NCBI GenBank assembly: GCA_035640155.1
Contig: DASQWR010000039.1
Span: 1 to 43,997, forward strand
DNA length: 43,997 nucleotides
Direction of reading: 5' to 3'
Source of the DNA: JALYQB01 sp035640155
GTDB taxonomy: Bacteria; Actinomycetota; Actinomycetes; Mycobacteriales; Pseudonocardiaceae
The notes beneath the pieces were generated by a model. That model saw only the letters and a program-made list of their open reading frames with translations. It was not told the origin of the DNA and did not search any database. A program made the position numbers and the translations under genes. Positions 16,114 through 24,691 of this stretch are shown here, piece after piece. Position 1 is the stretch's first letter, and every line of letters starts with the position of its first letter.

Positions 16114-16974
16114 TCAGACCTGGCCGGGCTGCTGCTGGCCCTGGGGCACTTGATCCTGGGCCGCCTGCTGGCCCTGGGACACCTGATCCTGCGAAGTCTG
16201 CGGCTGTGCAGTCAGCTGCTGCTGCTCCCCGCCGGTCACCTCGCCGGCGGGGCCGCCCTGCATGGAGGCTCGGATCTGCTCCAGCCGGGAGTGCCCGGCC
16301 ATCTGAACCGTGGACTGCTGCACCTCGAGCATGCGGCCCTGCACGGAGTTCTGGGCGAGCTCGGCTGAACCAATCGCGTTCGCGTACCGCCGCTCGATCT
16401 TGTCCCGCACCTCGTCCAGGGACGGAGTGGTGCCCGGTGCCGCCAGCTCGGTCATCGACCGCAGTGACGCGGAGACCTGCTCCTGCATCTTCGCCTGCTC
16501 CAGCTGGGAGAGCAGCTTCGTCCGCTCGGCGATCTTCTGCTGCAGCACCATCGCGTTGCGCTCCACCGCCTGCTTGGCCTGCCCCGCAGCCTGCAACGAC
16601 TGATCGTGCATCGACTTGAGATCCTCGATGGACTGCTCGGCGGTGACGAGCTGGGCGGCGAAGGCTTCAGCGGAGTTCTCGTACTGCGTCGCCTTTTCAA
16701 CATCACCCGCGGCGCGGGACTGGTCGGCCAGGGCCAGGGCCTGCCGGGTCGAGGACTGCAGCTTCTCGACCTCACCGAGCTGGCGGTTCAGCTTCATCTC
16801 CAGCTGGCGCTGGTTCCCGATGACCGCGGCGGCCTGCTGGGAGAGCGCCTGATGCTGGCGCTGCGCCTCCTCGACTGCCTGCTGGATCTGCACCTTGGGA
16901 TCGGCGTGCTCATCGATCTTCGACGAGAAGGCCGCCATGAGGTACTTCCAGCCCTTCACGAACGGGTTGGCCAT
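16114..16974 (-). CDS. pspA: PspA/IM30 family envelope stress protein
   Basis: 286-residue peripheral membrane protein that coats damaged inner membrane and, in mycobacteria, also binds ClgR. Residues 1-220 are almost entirely helical coiled coil (FVKGWKYLMAAFSSKIDEHA, then Gln/Glu/Lys-rich heptads), as in ESCRT-III-like PspA. The last 60 residues are a Gln-rich low-complexity tail (QGQQAAQDQVPQGQQQ) beyond the conserved fold. The ATG at 16974 gives the standard MANPFVKGW start. The 138 bp up to clgR hold no gene. The product lies in one operon with clgR upstream and pspM downstream. Confidence 0.95.
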   Translation of the reverse strand: MANPFVKGWKYLMAAFSSKIDEHADPKVQIQQAVEEAQRQHQALSQQAAAVIGNQRQLEMKLNRQLGEVEKLQSSTRQALALADQSRAAGDVEKATQYENSAEAFAAQLVTAEQSIEDLKSMHDQSLQAAGQAKQAVERNAMVLQQKIAERTKLLSQLEQAKMQEQVSASLRSMTELAAPGTTPSLDEVRDKIERRYANAIGSAELAQNSVQGRMLEVQQSTVQMAGHSRLEQIRASMQGGPAGEVTGGEQQQLTAQPQTSQDQVSQGQQAAQDQVPQGQQQPGQV

Positions 16975-17112
16975 GATCGCCCCTGTCCTCCGCGTGCCGG
17001 TTGCTACGACCCGACCCCCTCCCAGGAGCCGCATGCCCACCCCATCGTGTCAGGTATCCAGCAGCGGTTCCATACACCCCGGGAGATCACTGGGGTGCCC
17101 CTCGGGAACAGG

Positions 17113-17532
17113 TCAGGCCGCGACTCCGGCCATCGCCCGCGGCCCGCCCGGTGCGGAGTCGCTGGCCGGGCTCCTCCGCAGCTCAGCCAGACGCCCCCCG
17201 GGGGCCGCAACGACGTGCCGCCCGCCCTCGGGATCCGCGGCACGGATCGTGGCGTCGACCAGCTCGTCGGGCACCGTGTCGGGGACCTGCGCGGCGGTGC
17301 CGGGCCCCACGTCACCCGCGACCCGAAACAGTAGTTCGTCCAGCGGCAGCTCGAGGGCGCCGCAGATCGAGGCGAGCAACTCGCTGGAGGCCTCCTTGCG
17401 ACCGCGCTCGACCTCCGACAGGTAGCCCAGGCTCACCCGGGCCTCCCGGGACACCTCGCGCAGCGTGCGGTGCTGGGAGGTCCGGGTCCGACGCAGGCGA
17501 TCACCGATCGCCTCCCGTAACAGCACGGCCAT
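17113..17532 (-). CDS. clgR: ClgR-like XRE transcriptional activator
   Basis: 139 residues with an N-terminal helix-turn-helix: LREAIGDRLRRTR, then REVSREARVSLGYLSEVERG near residues 25-44, a match to ClgR of Mycobacterium and Corynebacterium. ClgR activates clp proteases and the psp genes under envelope stress and is itself a Clp substrate. The C-terminus ends in AGVAA, two small residues of the kind recognised by ClpXP. The ATG at 17532 has GGGGAGG five bases upstream. The C-terminal half is alanine/proline-rich and poorly conserved. Confidence 0.9.
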   Translation of the reverse strand: MAVLLREAIGDRLRRTRTSQHRTLREVSREARVSLGYLSEVERGRKEASSELLASICGALELPLDELLFRVAGDVGPGTAAQVPDTVPDELVDATIRAADPEGGRHVVAAPGGRLAELRRSPASDSAPGGPRAMAGVAA

Positions 17533-17672
17533 CGCGGCCTCCCCTTTCCTGAACCAGCTGGGGTCGCGCTCCCCGCGGTTCCTCCCACCGTACCGAGACG
17601 GCACAAGCGGCGCGGGACGAACCCCGTCCGCTCAGGGCGAACGCCTCCGACCGGTGTGGCATTCCGGACCGT

Positions 17673-18284
17673 CTAGGGCGTGACGACGGCCCGCCGCGCG
17701 GTGACGCGCAGCCTCAGGGCCTGGACCAGGTAGTCGATGCCGGTGACGACGGTGAGCACGAGCGCGATCCCCATCACCACCCAGCACACCGGCTCCGCTG
17801 CCGGTGGGAGCGGAAGCACGTACAGCCCGATCGCGACGGTCTGGGCGAAGGTCTTGACCTTCCCGCCGCGGCTCGCCGGGATCACGCCATGCCGCAGCAC
17901 CCAAAACCGCAGCCCGGTCACCCCGACCTCGCGGACCGTGATGAGCACCGTGACCCACCACGGCAGCTCCCCGAGCACGCTCAGTCCCACCAGCGCCGCC
18001 CCGATCAGGGCCTTGTCCGCGATCGGATCGGCGATCTTCCCGAAGTCGGTGACCTGGCCACGACGGCGGGCCAGGTCCCCATCGAGGCGGTCGGTGAGCG
18101 ACGCGACGGCGAACACCAGGGCCGCGGTGGCTCGCCACAGCGGGTCGGTGCCGTCGGCCACGAGCAGCGCGAGCAGGAAGACCGGCACCAGTGCCAGCCG
18201 GGACATCGTGAGCAGGTTGGCCGGGTTCAGCAGTGCAGCCGGCTGGCCGGCGTCGGCGGGGCAGTCCTGCCCCGGCGGGTTCAC
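17673..18284 (-). CDS. pgsA: CDP-diacylglycerol-glycerol-3-phosphate 3-phosphatidyltransferase
   Basis: Integral membrane enzyme of 203 residues that makes phosphatidylglycerol phosphate. The CDP-alcohol phosphotransferase motif is complete near residues 65-88: DRLDGDLARRRG followed by DFGKIADPIADK, with all three catalytic Asp. About five membrane helices are predicted by hydrophobicity. The GTG at 18284 overlaps the rimO stop (GTGA), so translation is coupled. It matches the pgsA3 position beside clgR in mycobacteria. The 140 bp to clgR hold no gene. Confidence 0.95.
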   Translation of the reverse strand: MNPPGQDCPADAGQPAALLNPANLLTMSRLALVPVFLLALLVADGTDPLWRATAALVFAVASLTDRLDGDLARRRGQVTDFGKIADPIADKALIGAALVGLSVLGELPWWVTVLITVREVGVTGLRFWVLRHGVIPASRGGKVKTFAQTVAIGLYVLPLPPAAEPVCWVVMGIALVLTVVTGIDYLVQALRLRVTARRAVVTP

Positions 18285-19747
18285 GCGGTGCCGCCCGCCG
18301 CGACCAGTACCTCCACCGGCTCAACCACCAGGTCCACTCCCGTGGCCCCCACCACGCGGCAGCGGACCAGGTCACCGACCGCGAACCCGTCCTCGCTCAG
18401 GACGCAGACCCCGTCGACCTCGGGTGCCTGGTGCTCGGCCCGGCCGAGGGTGTCGTGCTGGGACATGTCCTGGTGGGAGATGTCCTGGTCGGAGATGTCC
18501 CGGTCGGCCGCTGCTTCGATCAGCACGTCCACCAGCTCCCCCACCCGCTCGTCAGCGCGCTGGGAGGTGAGCTCCTCGGCGAGCACCGAGATGCGGGCCA
18601 CCCGCTCGGTGATTGTGTCGGCGTCGAGCTTTCCGGCGTGGCCGGCGGCCTCGGTGCCGTCCTCGTCGGAGTAGCCGAACACTCCGATCGCGTCGAGCCG
18701 GGCTTCGATGAGGAACCGCTCGAGCTCGGCCACGTCGTCCTCGGTCTCCCCCGGGAAGCCGAGGATGACGTTGCTGCGCGCCCCGGCCCGCGGCGCCAGC
18801 GCCCGGATCTGGTCCAGCAGGCCGAGGAAGGAATCGCGGGAGCCGAAGCGGCGCATCCGGCGCAGCACCGGCTCGCTGGCGTGCTGGAAGGACAGGTCGA
18901 AGTAGTCGGCCACCCGAGCCGTGCCGGCGATCGCGCGGAGTAGCCCCGGCCGCGTCTCCGCGGGCTGCAGGTAGGAGACGCGGATACGCAGGATGCCGGG
19001 CACCGCCGCGAGACCGGCGAGCAGCTCGGCCAGCGCGTCCGGGCGGCCGAGGTCCTTGCCGTAGGAGGTGGAGTTCTCGCTGACGAGCACCAGCTCGCGC
19101 ACGCCCTGGTCGGCGAGCCAGGCCGCCTCGGCGAGCACCTCACCACTCGGGCGGGAGGCGAACGCCCCGCGGAACGACGGGATGGCGCAGAACGCGCAGC
19201 GCCGGTCGCATCCGGAGGCGATCTTGAGTGGGGCGACCGGCGAGTCGTCCAGCCGGCGGCGCGGCGTCCGCGGTCCCCAGCCGTGCCCGGGCAGCACCGG
19301 GCCGGCCGCCAACACCGCCGGGCGGGCCACCGGCGTGATCGGCAGCATGCTGCGGCGGTCGACGGGTTGATGGGAGGTCGGCGGGTCGCCGACCAGCACC
19401 TCGCGCAGGCGGTTCCCGAGGTCGGGGTAGGAGTCAAAACCCAGCACCGCGTCGGCCTCCGGCAGGCTCTCGGCGAGCTCGGCGCCGTAGCGCTCGGCGA
19501 GGCAGCCCACCGCCACCACCTTGGCGCCGGTGTCGGCCGCCTCGAGCAGGGTGTCGACGGAGTCCTTCTTCGCCGAGGCGACGAAGCCACAGGTGTTCAC
19601 CACCACGACGTCCGCCCGCTGCTCGGCGTCCACCAGCTCCCAGCCGTCCCCGGTCAGCCGGCCGGCGAGCTCCTCGGAGTCGACGTCGTTGCGCGCGCAG
19701 CCGAGTGTGAGCAGGGCGACCCGGGGCGCAGCAGGAGGGGTGGGCAC
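18281..19747 (-). CDS. rimO: Ribosomal protein S12 methylthiotransferase RimO
   Basis: Radical-SAM enzyme that methylthiolates an Asp of ribosomal protein S12. The N-terminal UPF0004 domain carries LGCARN, NTCGF and VGCLAERYG with three cluster cysteines. The radical-SAM motif CDRRCAFC lies near residue 180, and a C-terminal TRAM domain follows (from about 398). Start is the GTG at 19747, giving PTPPAAPRVALLTLGCARN; the frame to 19879 overlaps the divergent acetyltransferase. Within TRAM an insertion built from three 15-bp repeats encodes DRDIS-DQDIS-HQDMS. The product is 488 residues, slightly long because of this insertion. Confidence 0.95.
   Translation of the reverse strand: MPTPPAAPRVALLTLGCARNDVDSEELAGRLTGDGWELVDAEQRADVVVVNTCGFVASAKKDSVDTLLEAADTGAKVVAVGCLAERYGAELAESLPEADAVLGFDSYPDLGNRLREVLVGDPPTSHQPVDRRSMLPITPVARPAVLAAGPVLPGHGWGPRTPRRRLDDSPVAPLKIASGCDRRCAFCAIPSFRGAFASRPSGEVLAEAAWLADQGVRELVLVSENSTSYGKDLGRPDALAELLAGLAAVPGILRIRVSYLQPAETRPGLLRAIAGTARVADYFDLSFQHASEPVLRRMRRFGSRDSFLGLLDQIRALAPRAGARSNVILGFPGETEDDVAELERFLIEARLDAIGVFGYSDEDGTEAAGHAGKLDADTITERVARISVLAEELTSQRADERVGELVDVLIEAAADRDISDQDISHQDMSQHDTLGRAEHQAPEVDGVCVLSEDGFAVGDLVRCRVVGATGVDLVVEPVEVLVAAGGTA
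18461..18505. repeat. Three tandem 15-bp repeats inside rimO
   Basis: Units GGACATGTCCTGGTG, GGAGATGTCCTGGTC and GGAGATGTCCCGGTC follow each other directly. They are in frame and encode an acidic pentapeptide (D/H-Q/R-D-I/M-S) repeated three times in the TRAM domain, about residues 415-429. Confidence 0.85.
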
Positions 19748-19796
19748 GGTTGCCAGGGTATCGGGCGTCCCAGGGTAGTGGGTGTCACCCGCTGGA

Positions 19797-19808
19797 TACC
19801 CTTCGTCC
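19797..19808 (+). promoter_or_regulatory. -10 box six bases before the acetyltransferase; candidate leaderless promoter
   Basis: TACCCT (fits TANNNT) at 19797-19802, then exactly six bases, then GTG at 19809, with no ribosome binding site. The -35 is not clear. The rimO start lies 50 bp away on the other strand. Confidence 0.45.
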
Positions 19809-20324
19809 GTGCCGCCGAGCTCCGACACCCCTGCCGTGCTGGTGCGCAGGGCGCGGATCTGCGACGTCCGCGCAATCAAGGCGCTGGTGGACCACTATGC
19901 GGGCCAGGTCCTGCTGGCGAAGCAGCTCGTGACGCTCTACGAGGACGTACAGGAGTTCCGGATCGCCGAGCACCACGGAGTGGTCGTCGGGTGCGGCGCG
20001 CTGCACGTCCTGTGGGAGGACCTGGCGGAGATCCGAACCCTGGCGGTCCACCCGTCGGCCCGTGGGCTCGGGATCGGGAGCGCGCTGGTCGGGCAACTCG
20101 TTTCCCACGCTCGCGAGCTTGGCCTGCAGCGGGTGTTCGTGCTCACCTTCGAGGAGCGCTTCTTCAGCCGGCACGGCTTCATCGAGATCGCCGGCACCCC
20201 GGTGTCGCCGGAGGTCTACGCGGAGATGCGCCGCTCCCACGACGAGGGCATCGCGGAGTTCCTCGACCTTCCCTTCGTCAAGCCCGACACCCTGGGCAAC
20301 ACCCGGATGCTGCTCACCCTCTGA
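19809..20324 (+). CDS. ArgA-like amino-acid N-acetyltransferase (GNAT)
   Basis: 171-residue GNAT protein. The acetyl-CoA loop is HPSARGLGIGSALVGQLV near residues 84-101, preceded by AEIRTLAV, the usual beta4. FFSRHGFIEI near residue 119 is the conserved beta6-7 region. Full-length similarity is to the short actinobacterial ArgA (Rv2747 type), which acetylates glutamate or glutamine at the start of arginine synthesis, and the position beside rimO/pgsA/ftsK fits that gene. The GTG at 19809 suits a leaderless message; a GTG at 19782 would also be in frame. It converges with ftsK across 25 bp. Confidence 0.85.
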   Translation: MPPSSDTPAVLVRRARICDVRAIKALVDHYAGQVLLAKQLVTLYEDVQEFRIAEHHGVVVGCGALHVLWEDLAEIRTLAVHPSARGLGIGSALVGQLVSHARELGLQRVFVLTFEERFFSRHGFIEIAGTPVSPEVYAEMRRSHDEGIAEFLDLPFVKPDTLGNTRMLLTL

Positions 20325-20349
20325 CCCATGCGCTCCGGACAGCCGAGGA

Positions 20350-22863
20350 TCACTCGTCGTCGAGGATGGGACCACCGCCGCGAATCGAGAAGAGCAGCCC
20401 GTCGAGCTCGTCCGGCTTGACCAGCACGTCGCGGGCCTTGGACCCCTCCGAGGGGCCCACCACGCCGCGGCTCTCCAGCAGGTCCATCAGTCGCCCTGCC
20501 TTGGCGAAGCCGACGCGGAGCTTGCGCTGCAGCATCGAGGTCGAGCCGAACTGGGAGGTGACCACGAGCTCGGCGGCTTGCAGCAGCAGGTCGAGATCGT
20601 CGCCGATGTCGGGGTCGATCTCCTGCTGCTCGCCTGCCTTGGCGGCGGTGACCCCCTCGGTGTAGTCCGGGGTGGCCTGGTCCTTGGAAAAGGAGACGAT
20701 CGCTGAGATTTCTCGGTCGGTGACGAATGCACCCTGGACGCGCACCGGTCGCGAGGAGCCCATCGGCAGGTAGAGCGCATCGCCCATGCCGATGAGCTTC
20801 TCCGCGCCGGGCTGGTCCAGGATGACGCGGCTGTCGGTGAGCGAGGAGGTGGCGAAGGCCAGCCGGGACGGCACGTTCGTCTTGATCAGTCCGGTGACCA
20901 CGTCAACCGATGGCCGCTGGGTGGCCAGCACCAGGTGGATGCCCGCGGCACGCGCCTTCTGGGTGATCCGCACGATGGCGTCCTCGACGTCGCGCGGAGC
21001 GGTCATCATCAGGTCGGCCAGCTCGTCGACGATCGCCAGGACGTAGGGGTAGGGCCGGTACTCCCGCTCGCTGCCCGGCGGCGCCTGGATCTCTCCGGCT
21101 CGCACCTTCTGGTTGAAGTCGTCGATGTGGCGCACCCGGCTTGCCTGCATGTCCTGGTAGCGCTGCTCCATCTCCTCGACGAGCCACGCCAGTGCGGCGG
21201 CGGCCTTCTTCGGCTGGGTGATGATCGGTGTGATCAGGTGCGGGATGCCCTCGTAGGGGGTGAGCTCGACCATCTTCGGATCGATGAGGATCATCCGGAC
21301 CTCGTCCGGAGTGGCCCGGGAGAGCAGCGAGACCAGCATCGAGTTGACGAAGCTCGACTTGCCGGAGCCGGTGGAGCCGGCCACCAGCAGGTGCGGCATC
21401 TTCGTGAGGTTTGCCGAGACGAAGTGACCCTCGATGTCCTTGCCCAGCCCGATCACCATCGGGTGCTGGTCGCGCCGCGAGGAGGACGAGCGCAGCACGT
21501 CACCCAGGCGCACCGTCTCCCGGTCGGTGTTGGGAATCTCGATCCCGACCGCGGACTTGCCCGGGACCGGCGCGAGCAGCCGGACGTTGTCGGTGGCCAC
21601 AGCGTAGGCGATGTTGCGAGCCAGAGCGGTGATCTTCTCCACCTTGACGCCGGGGCCGAGCTCCACCTCGTAACGGGTGACGGTCGGGCCGCGGGTGAAT
21701 CCGGTGACCTGGGCGTCGATGGCGAACTGCTCGAGCACCCCGGTGATCGACTCGATCATCATGCTGTTGGCCCGGCTGCGGACCTTGGGCGGGTCGCCGT
21801 CGGTCAGCAGGTCCGGCGGCGGCAGCCGGTAGTCACCCTCCACGGCCCGCGACGCCGCATGCCCGGCGGACGGCTTCTCCTCGGCGGGTGGCGTGGCGGC
21901 GACCTTGTCCGGCCGGGTAGCCGGACGGGCCGGAACCTCGGTCTCGGCCGGGATGTCGGCGGGCGCCCCCTCGGTTCTCGCCTCGGCAGCCTGCGCGCCC
22001 TGCCGGCGCCGGGACGGCCGGCGCAGCCGGGGGGGCGGGGTGCCGGTGACGGTGCTGGCGTCCCCGGTGTCGGTGCCGGCGTCCCCGGTGTCAGTCCCGT
22101 CGGCCCCGTCGCCGGCCGGCGCTCGGTGCCCGGTGAGCGTGCGCAGTCGCTCCGGCACCGCATGCACCGGGGTGCCGGTGAGCACCAGCAGACCGTAGAC
22201 GGCGATCAGCGCGAGCAGGGGGGCGGCCACCCATCCCGTCAGGCCGTCGGCCAGGGGATCGGCGGCGAGGAAGCCGAGCACCCCGGCGGCCTCGAAGCGA
22301 CCGGCGGGACCTCCCGGCGCGCCGTCGGCGAGGTGCCAGAGCCCGAGCGTGCCCAGCACCAGCAGCACGGATCCCACGATCCGCTGCGGTCGGGTGGCCG
22401 GGTCCGGCTCGCTGCGCACCAGGAGCACGGCCACCACGGCGAGCACGGCGGGGAGCAGCACCGCCGCGGAGCCGATCGCGGTCCGCAAGCCGTACTCCAC
22501 CTGGGTGCCCACCGGTCCCCCGGCGTTCCACCAGACCCCGGCCGCGGTTATCACCGCCACGGCGGTCAGGACCAGCGCCACCCCGTCGCGGCGGTGCGCG
22601 GGATCGAGCTCTCTGGTGCGCCCGACGGTCCGGGCGAGGCTAGCGATGCCCCGCGCGAGCAAGCTCCCGACGGCGCCGAGCCCCTGGCCGAGTGCACCCC
22701 TGCCGAGTGCACCCCTGCCGAGTGTGCCGCTGCCGAACCGGGAGCGGGATGCGGGTCGCCGGGTCGCCGGTCGGCTCGAACGGCTCGCGCGGGCGCGGCG
22801 CGATCGCGACCCCGCCCCCGCGCCGCGTGCTCGGGTGGTCTTCGCCGTGCTCCGCCCTGCCAT
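20350..22863 (-). CDS. ftsK: DNA translocase FtsK/SpoIIIE
   Basis: 837 residues. A basic Ser/Arg/Ala-rich N-terminus (about 1-70) is followed by four membrane helices (about 85-245), a variable Pro/Ala/Thr linker, then the motor: Walker A GSTGSGKSS (Lys about 502), Walker B IVDELADLMM near 611, and the winged-helix gamma domain GSTSMLQRKLRVGFAKAGRL near 765 that reads KOPS-like sites. It pumps chromosomal DNA at the septum. ATG 22863 (MAGRST) is chosen over the longer frame to 22962, which lacks family similarity. The N-terminal region contains a 15-bp tandem repeat. Confidence 0.95.
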   Translation of the reverse strand: MAGRSTAKTTRARGAGAGSRSRRARASRSSRPATRRPASRSRFGSGTLGRGALGRGALGQGLGAVGSLLARGIASLARTVGRTRELDPAHRRDGVALVLTAVAVITAAGVWWNAGGPVGTQVEYGLRTAIGSAAVLLPAVLAVVAVLLVRSEPDPATRPQRIVGSVLLVLGTLGLWHLADGAPGGPAGRFEAAGVLGFLAADPLADGLTGWVAAPLLALIAVYGLLVLTGTPVHAVPERLRTLTGHRAPAGDGADGTDTGDAGTDTGDASTVTGTPPPRLRRPSRRRQGAQAAEARTEGAPADIPAETEVPARPATRPDKVAATPPAEEKPSAGHAASRAVEGDYRLPPPDLLTDGDPPKVRSRANSMMIESITGVLEQFAIDAQVTGFTRGPTVTRYEVELGPGVKVEKITALARNIAYAVATDNVRLLAPVPGKSAVGIEIPNTDRETVRLGDVLRSSSSRRDQHPMVIGLGKDIEGHFVSANLTKMPHLLVAGSTGSGKSSFVNSMLVSLLSRATPDEVRMILIDPKMVELTPYEGIPHLITPIITQPKKAAAALAWLVEEMEQRYQDMQASRVRHIDDFNQKVRAGEIQAPPGSEREYRPYPYVLAIVDELADLMMTAPRDVEDAIVRITQKARAAGIHLVLATQRPSVDVVTGLIKTNVPSRLAFATSSLTDSRVILDQPGAEKLIGMGDALYLPMGSSRPVRVQGAFVTDREISAIVSFSKDQATPDYTEGVTAAKAGEQQEIDPDIGDDLDLLLQAAELVVTSQFGSTSMLQRKLRVGFAKAGRLMDLLESRGVVGPSEGSKARDVLVKPDELDGLLFSIRGGGPILDDE
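22691..22735. repeat. 15-bp tandem repeats in the ftsK N-terminal region
   Basis: AGTGCACCCCTGCCG occurs twice in a row (22691 and 22706), followed by a related unit AGTGTGCCGCTGCCG (22721). In frame they encode repeats of LGRGA in the low-complexity cytoplasmic N-terminus. Confidence 0.85.
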
Positions 22864-22972
22864 GTCCCCACCGTAGCCCGATCGTCCCTGCGGTCCCAGC
22901 AGGAACACACGTCCCAGGAGTCGGCTCGTCACAGCACACGCGGGCACGTGGGGTACGTGCATGGGACGCCGG

Positions 22973-24691
22973 TCAGGAGTTGACGGGGATCACCGTGGGA
23001 ACGATCATCGGGCGGCGGCGGTAGGTGCTGGCCACCCATCGGCCGACCACCCGGCGCACGGCTTGGGCGATGCGGTGCGGCTCAGTGATGCCCTCCGCCT
23101 CGGTGCGGGTGAGCTCGTCCTCCACCAGCGGGAGCACCTGGTCGAGCGCCTTGGGATCGTCGGAGAACCCGCGCCCCGACACCGTCGGTTGGGCGACCGC
23201 GCGGCCGGTGTGCGAGTCCACCGCGACGACGATCGCGATGAAGCCGCCCTCGCCGAGCACGAGGCGGTCCGAGATCGTCGACTCCCCGACGTCACCGACT
23301 GAGGAGCCGTCGACATAGACCATCCCGACCTCCACCTGTCCGCTGATCGCGGCACGACCGTCCACCAGGTCCACCACCACCCCGTCCTCGGCGATCACCA
23401 CGGCGTCGGCGGGCACCCCGGTGCGGACCGCCAGGGCAGCGTTCGCACGGAGGTGGCGCCACTCGCCGTGCACCGGCATGACGTTGGACGGGCGGATCGC
23501 GTTGTAGAGGAACAGCAGCTCACCGGCTGGCGCGTGGCCCGAGACGTGCACCTTCGCCGTCCCCTGGTGCACGACGGTCGCGCCGAGCCGGGTGAGCCCG
23601 TTGACCACCCGGAACACCGCGGTCTCGTTGCCCGGGATCAGCGAGCTGGCCAGCACCACGGTGTCGCCCTCACGGATGGTGATCTGCCGGTGCTCGCCGC
23701 GGGCCATCCGGGACAGTGCGGAGAGCGGTTCGCCCTGCGAACCGGTGGACACGAACACCACCCGGTGCTCGGGCATCGCCATCGCCTCGTCGAGATCCAC
23801 CAGCAGCCCCGTGGGCACCCGCAGCACCCCCAGGTCGGCGGCCACCCCCATGTTGCGCACCATCGAGCGGCCCACCAACGCGACCTTGCGGTGGCGCGCG
23901 GCGGCGACGTCGAGCACCTGCTGTACCCGGTGCACGTGACTGGCGAAGCAGGCTGTGATCACCCGCTGGGTGGCGTGGGCGATCACTGAGTCCAGCACCG
24001 GACCGATGTCCCGCTCCGGGGTTACGAAACCGGGGACCTCGGCATTGGTCGAGTCCAGCAGGAGCAGGTCGACACCCTCGTCACCGAGCCGGGAGAAGCC
24101 CGCGAGGTCGGTCAGCCGGCCGTCCAGCGGAAGCTGGTCGAGCTTGACGTCGCCGCTGTGCAGCACGAGCCCGGCCGGGGTGCGGACGGCGACGGCCAGC
24201 GCATCGGGAATGGAGTGGTTGACGGCGAAGAACTCGCAGTCGAACGGCCCGGCGCGGTGGCGCTGACCCTCCCGCACCTCGATCAGGGGCGGCTTCTGCC
24301 GGTGCTCGCGGCACTTCGCGGCGAGCAGCGCCAGGGTGAACGTCGAGCCCACCACCGGCAGGTCCGGCCGCAGCCGCAGCAGGAACGGCACCGCGCCGAT
24401 GTGGTCCTCGTGGCCATGGGTGAGCACCAGGGCGTCGATGTCGTCGAGCCGGTCCTCGATGGGCCGGAAGTCGGGCAGGATCAGGTCCACCCCGGGTGCG
24501 TCGTCCTCCGGGAACAGCACTCCGCAGTCGACGATCAGCAGCCGCCCGGCGTGCTCGAAGACGGTCATGTTGCGGCCGATCTCGCCGATGCCCCCGAGCG
24601 CGACGACCCGCATCCCGCCCTCGGGCAGCGCCGGCGGTCGGCCGGTCGGCACGCCCGGGACGGGCAGCTCCGCTCCGGCCGAGGACGTCAC
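22973..24691 (-). CDS. rnj: Ribonuclease J
   Basis: 572-residue metallo-beta-lactamase/beta-CASP RNase with 5'-3' exo- and endonuclease activity in rRNA maturation and mRNA decay. The metal site HGHEDHIG lies near residues 92-99, HSIPDALAV and LHSGDVKLD follow, and the beta-CASP and C-terminal motifs include VSGHAPAGELLFLYNAIRP and MPVHGEWRHL. The GTG at 24691 overlaps the dapA stop (GTGA), so dapA and rnj are coupled as in other actinobacteria. The gene is downstream of dapA and ends 109 bp before the ftsK start. Confidence 0.96.
   Translation of the reverse strand: MTSSAGAELPVPGVPTGRPPALPEGGMRVVALGGIGEIGRNMTVFEHAGRLLIVDCGVLFPEDDAPGVDLILPDFRPIEDRLDDIDALVLTHGHEDHIGAVPFLLRLRPDLPVVGSTFTLALLAAKCREHRQKPPLIEVREGQRHRAGPFDCEFFAVNHSIPDALAVAVRTPAGLVLHSGDVKLDQLPLDGRLTDLAGFSRLGDEGVDLLLLDSTNAEVPGFVTPERDIGPVLDSVIAHATQRVITACFASHVHRVQQVLDVAAARHRKVALVGRSMVRNMGVAADLGVLRVPTGLLVDLDEAMAMPEHRVVFVSTGSQGEPLSALSRMARGEHRQITIREGDTVVLASSLIPGNETAVFRVVNGLTRLGATVVHQGTAKVHVSGHAPAGELLFLYNAIRPSNVMPVHGEWRHLRANAALAVRTGVPADAVVIAEDGVVVDLVDGRAAISGQVEVGMVYVDGSSVGDVGESTISDRLVLGEGGFIAIVVAVDSHTGRAVAQPTVSGRGFSDDPKALDQVLPLVEDELTRTEAEGITEPHRIAQAVRRVVGRWVASTYRRRPMIVPTVIPVNS

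Noticed and set aside
16975..17112. SigE-type promoter between clgR and pspA
   Set aside because: A GGAAC is present, but no GTT at a suitable distance; the nearest fits need a 23-nt spacer or lack the -10.
18461..18505. Short regular repeats as a possible CRISPR
   Set aside because: Units are 15 bp, contiguous, without spacers, and in frame within rimO.
20935..22983. 682-residue open frame on the plus strand
   Set aside because: Antisense to ftsK; His/Gly/Arg-rich without any family features.
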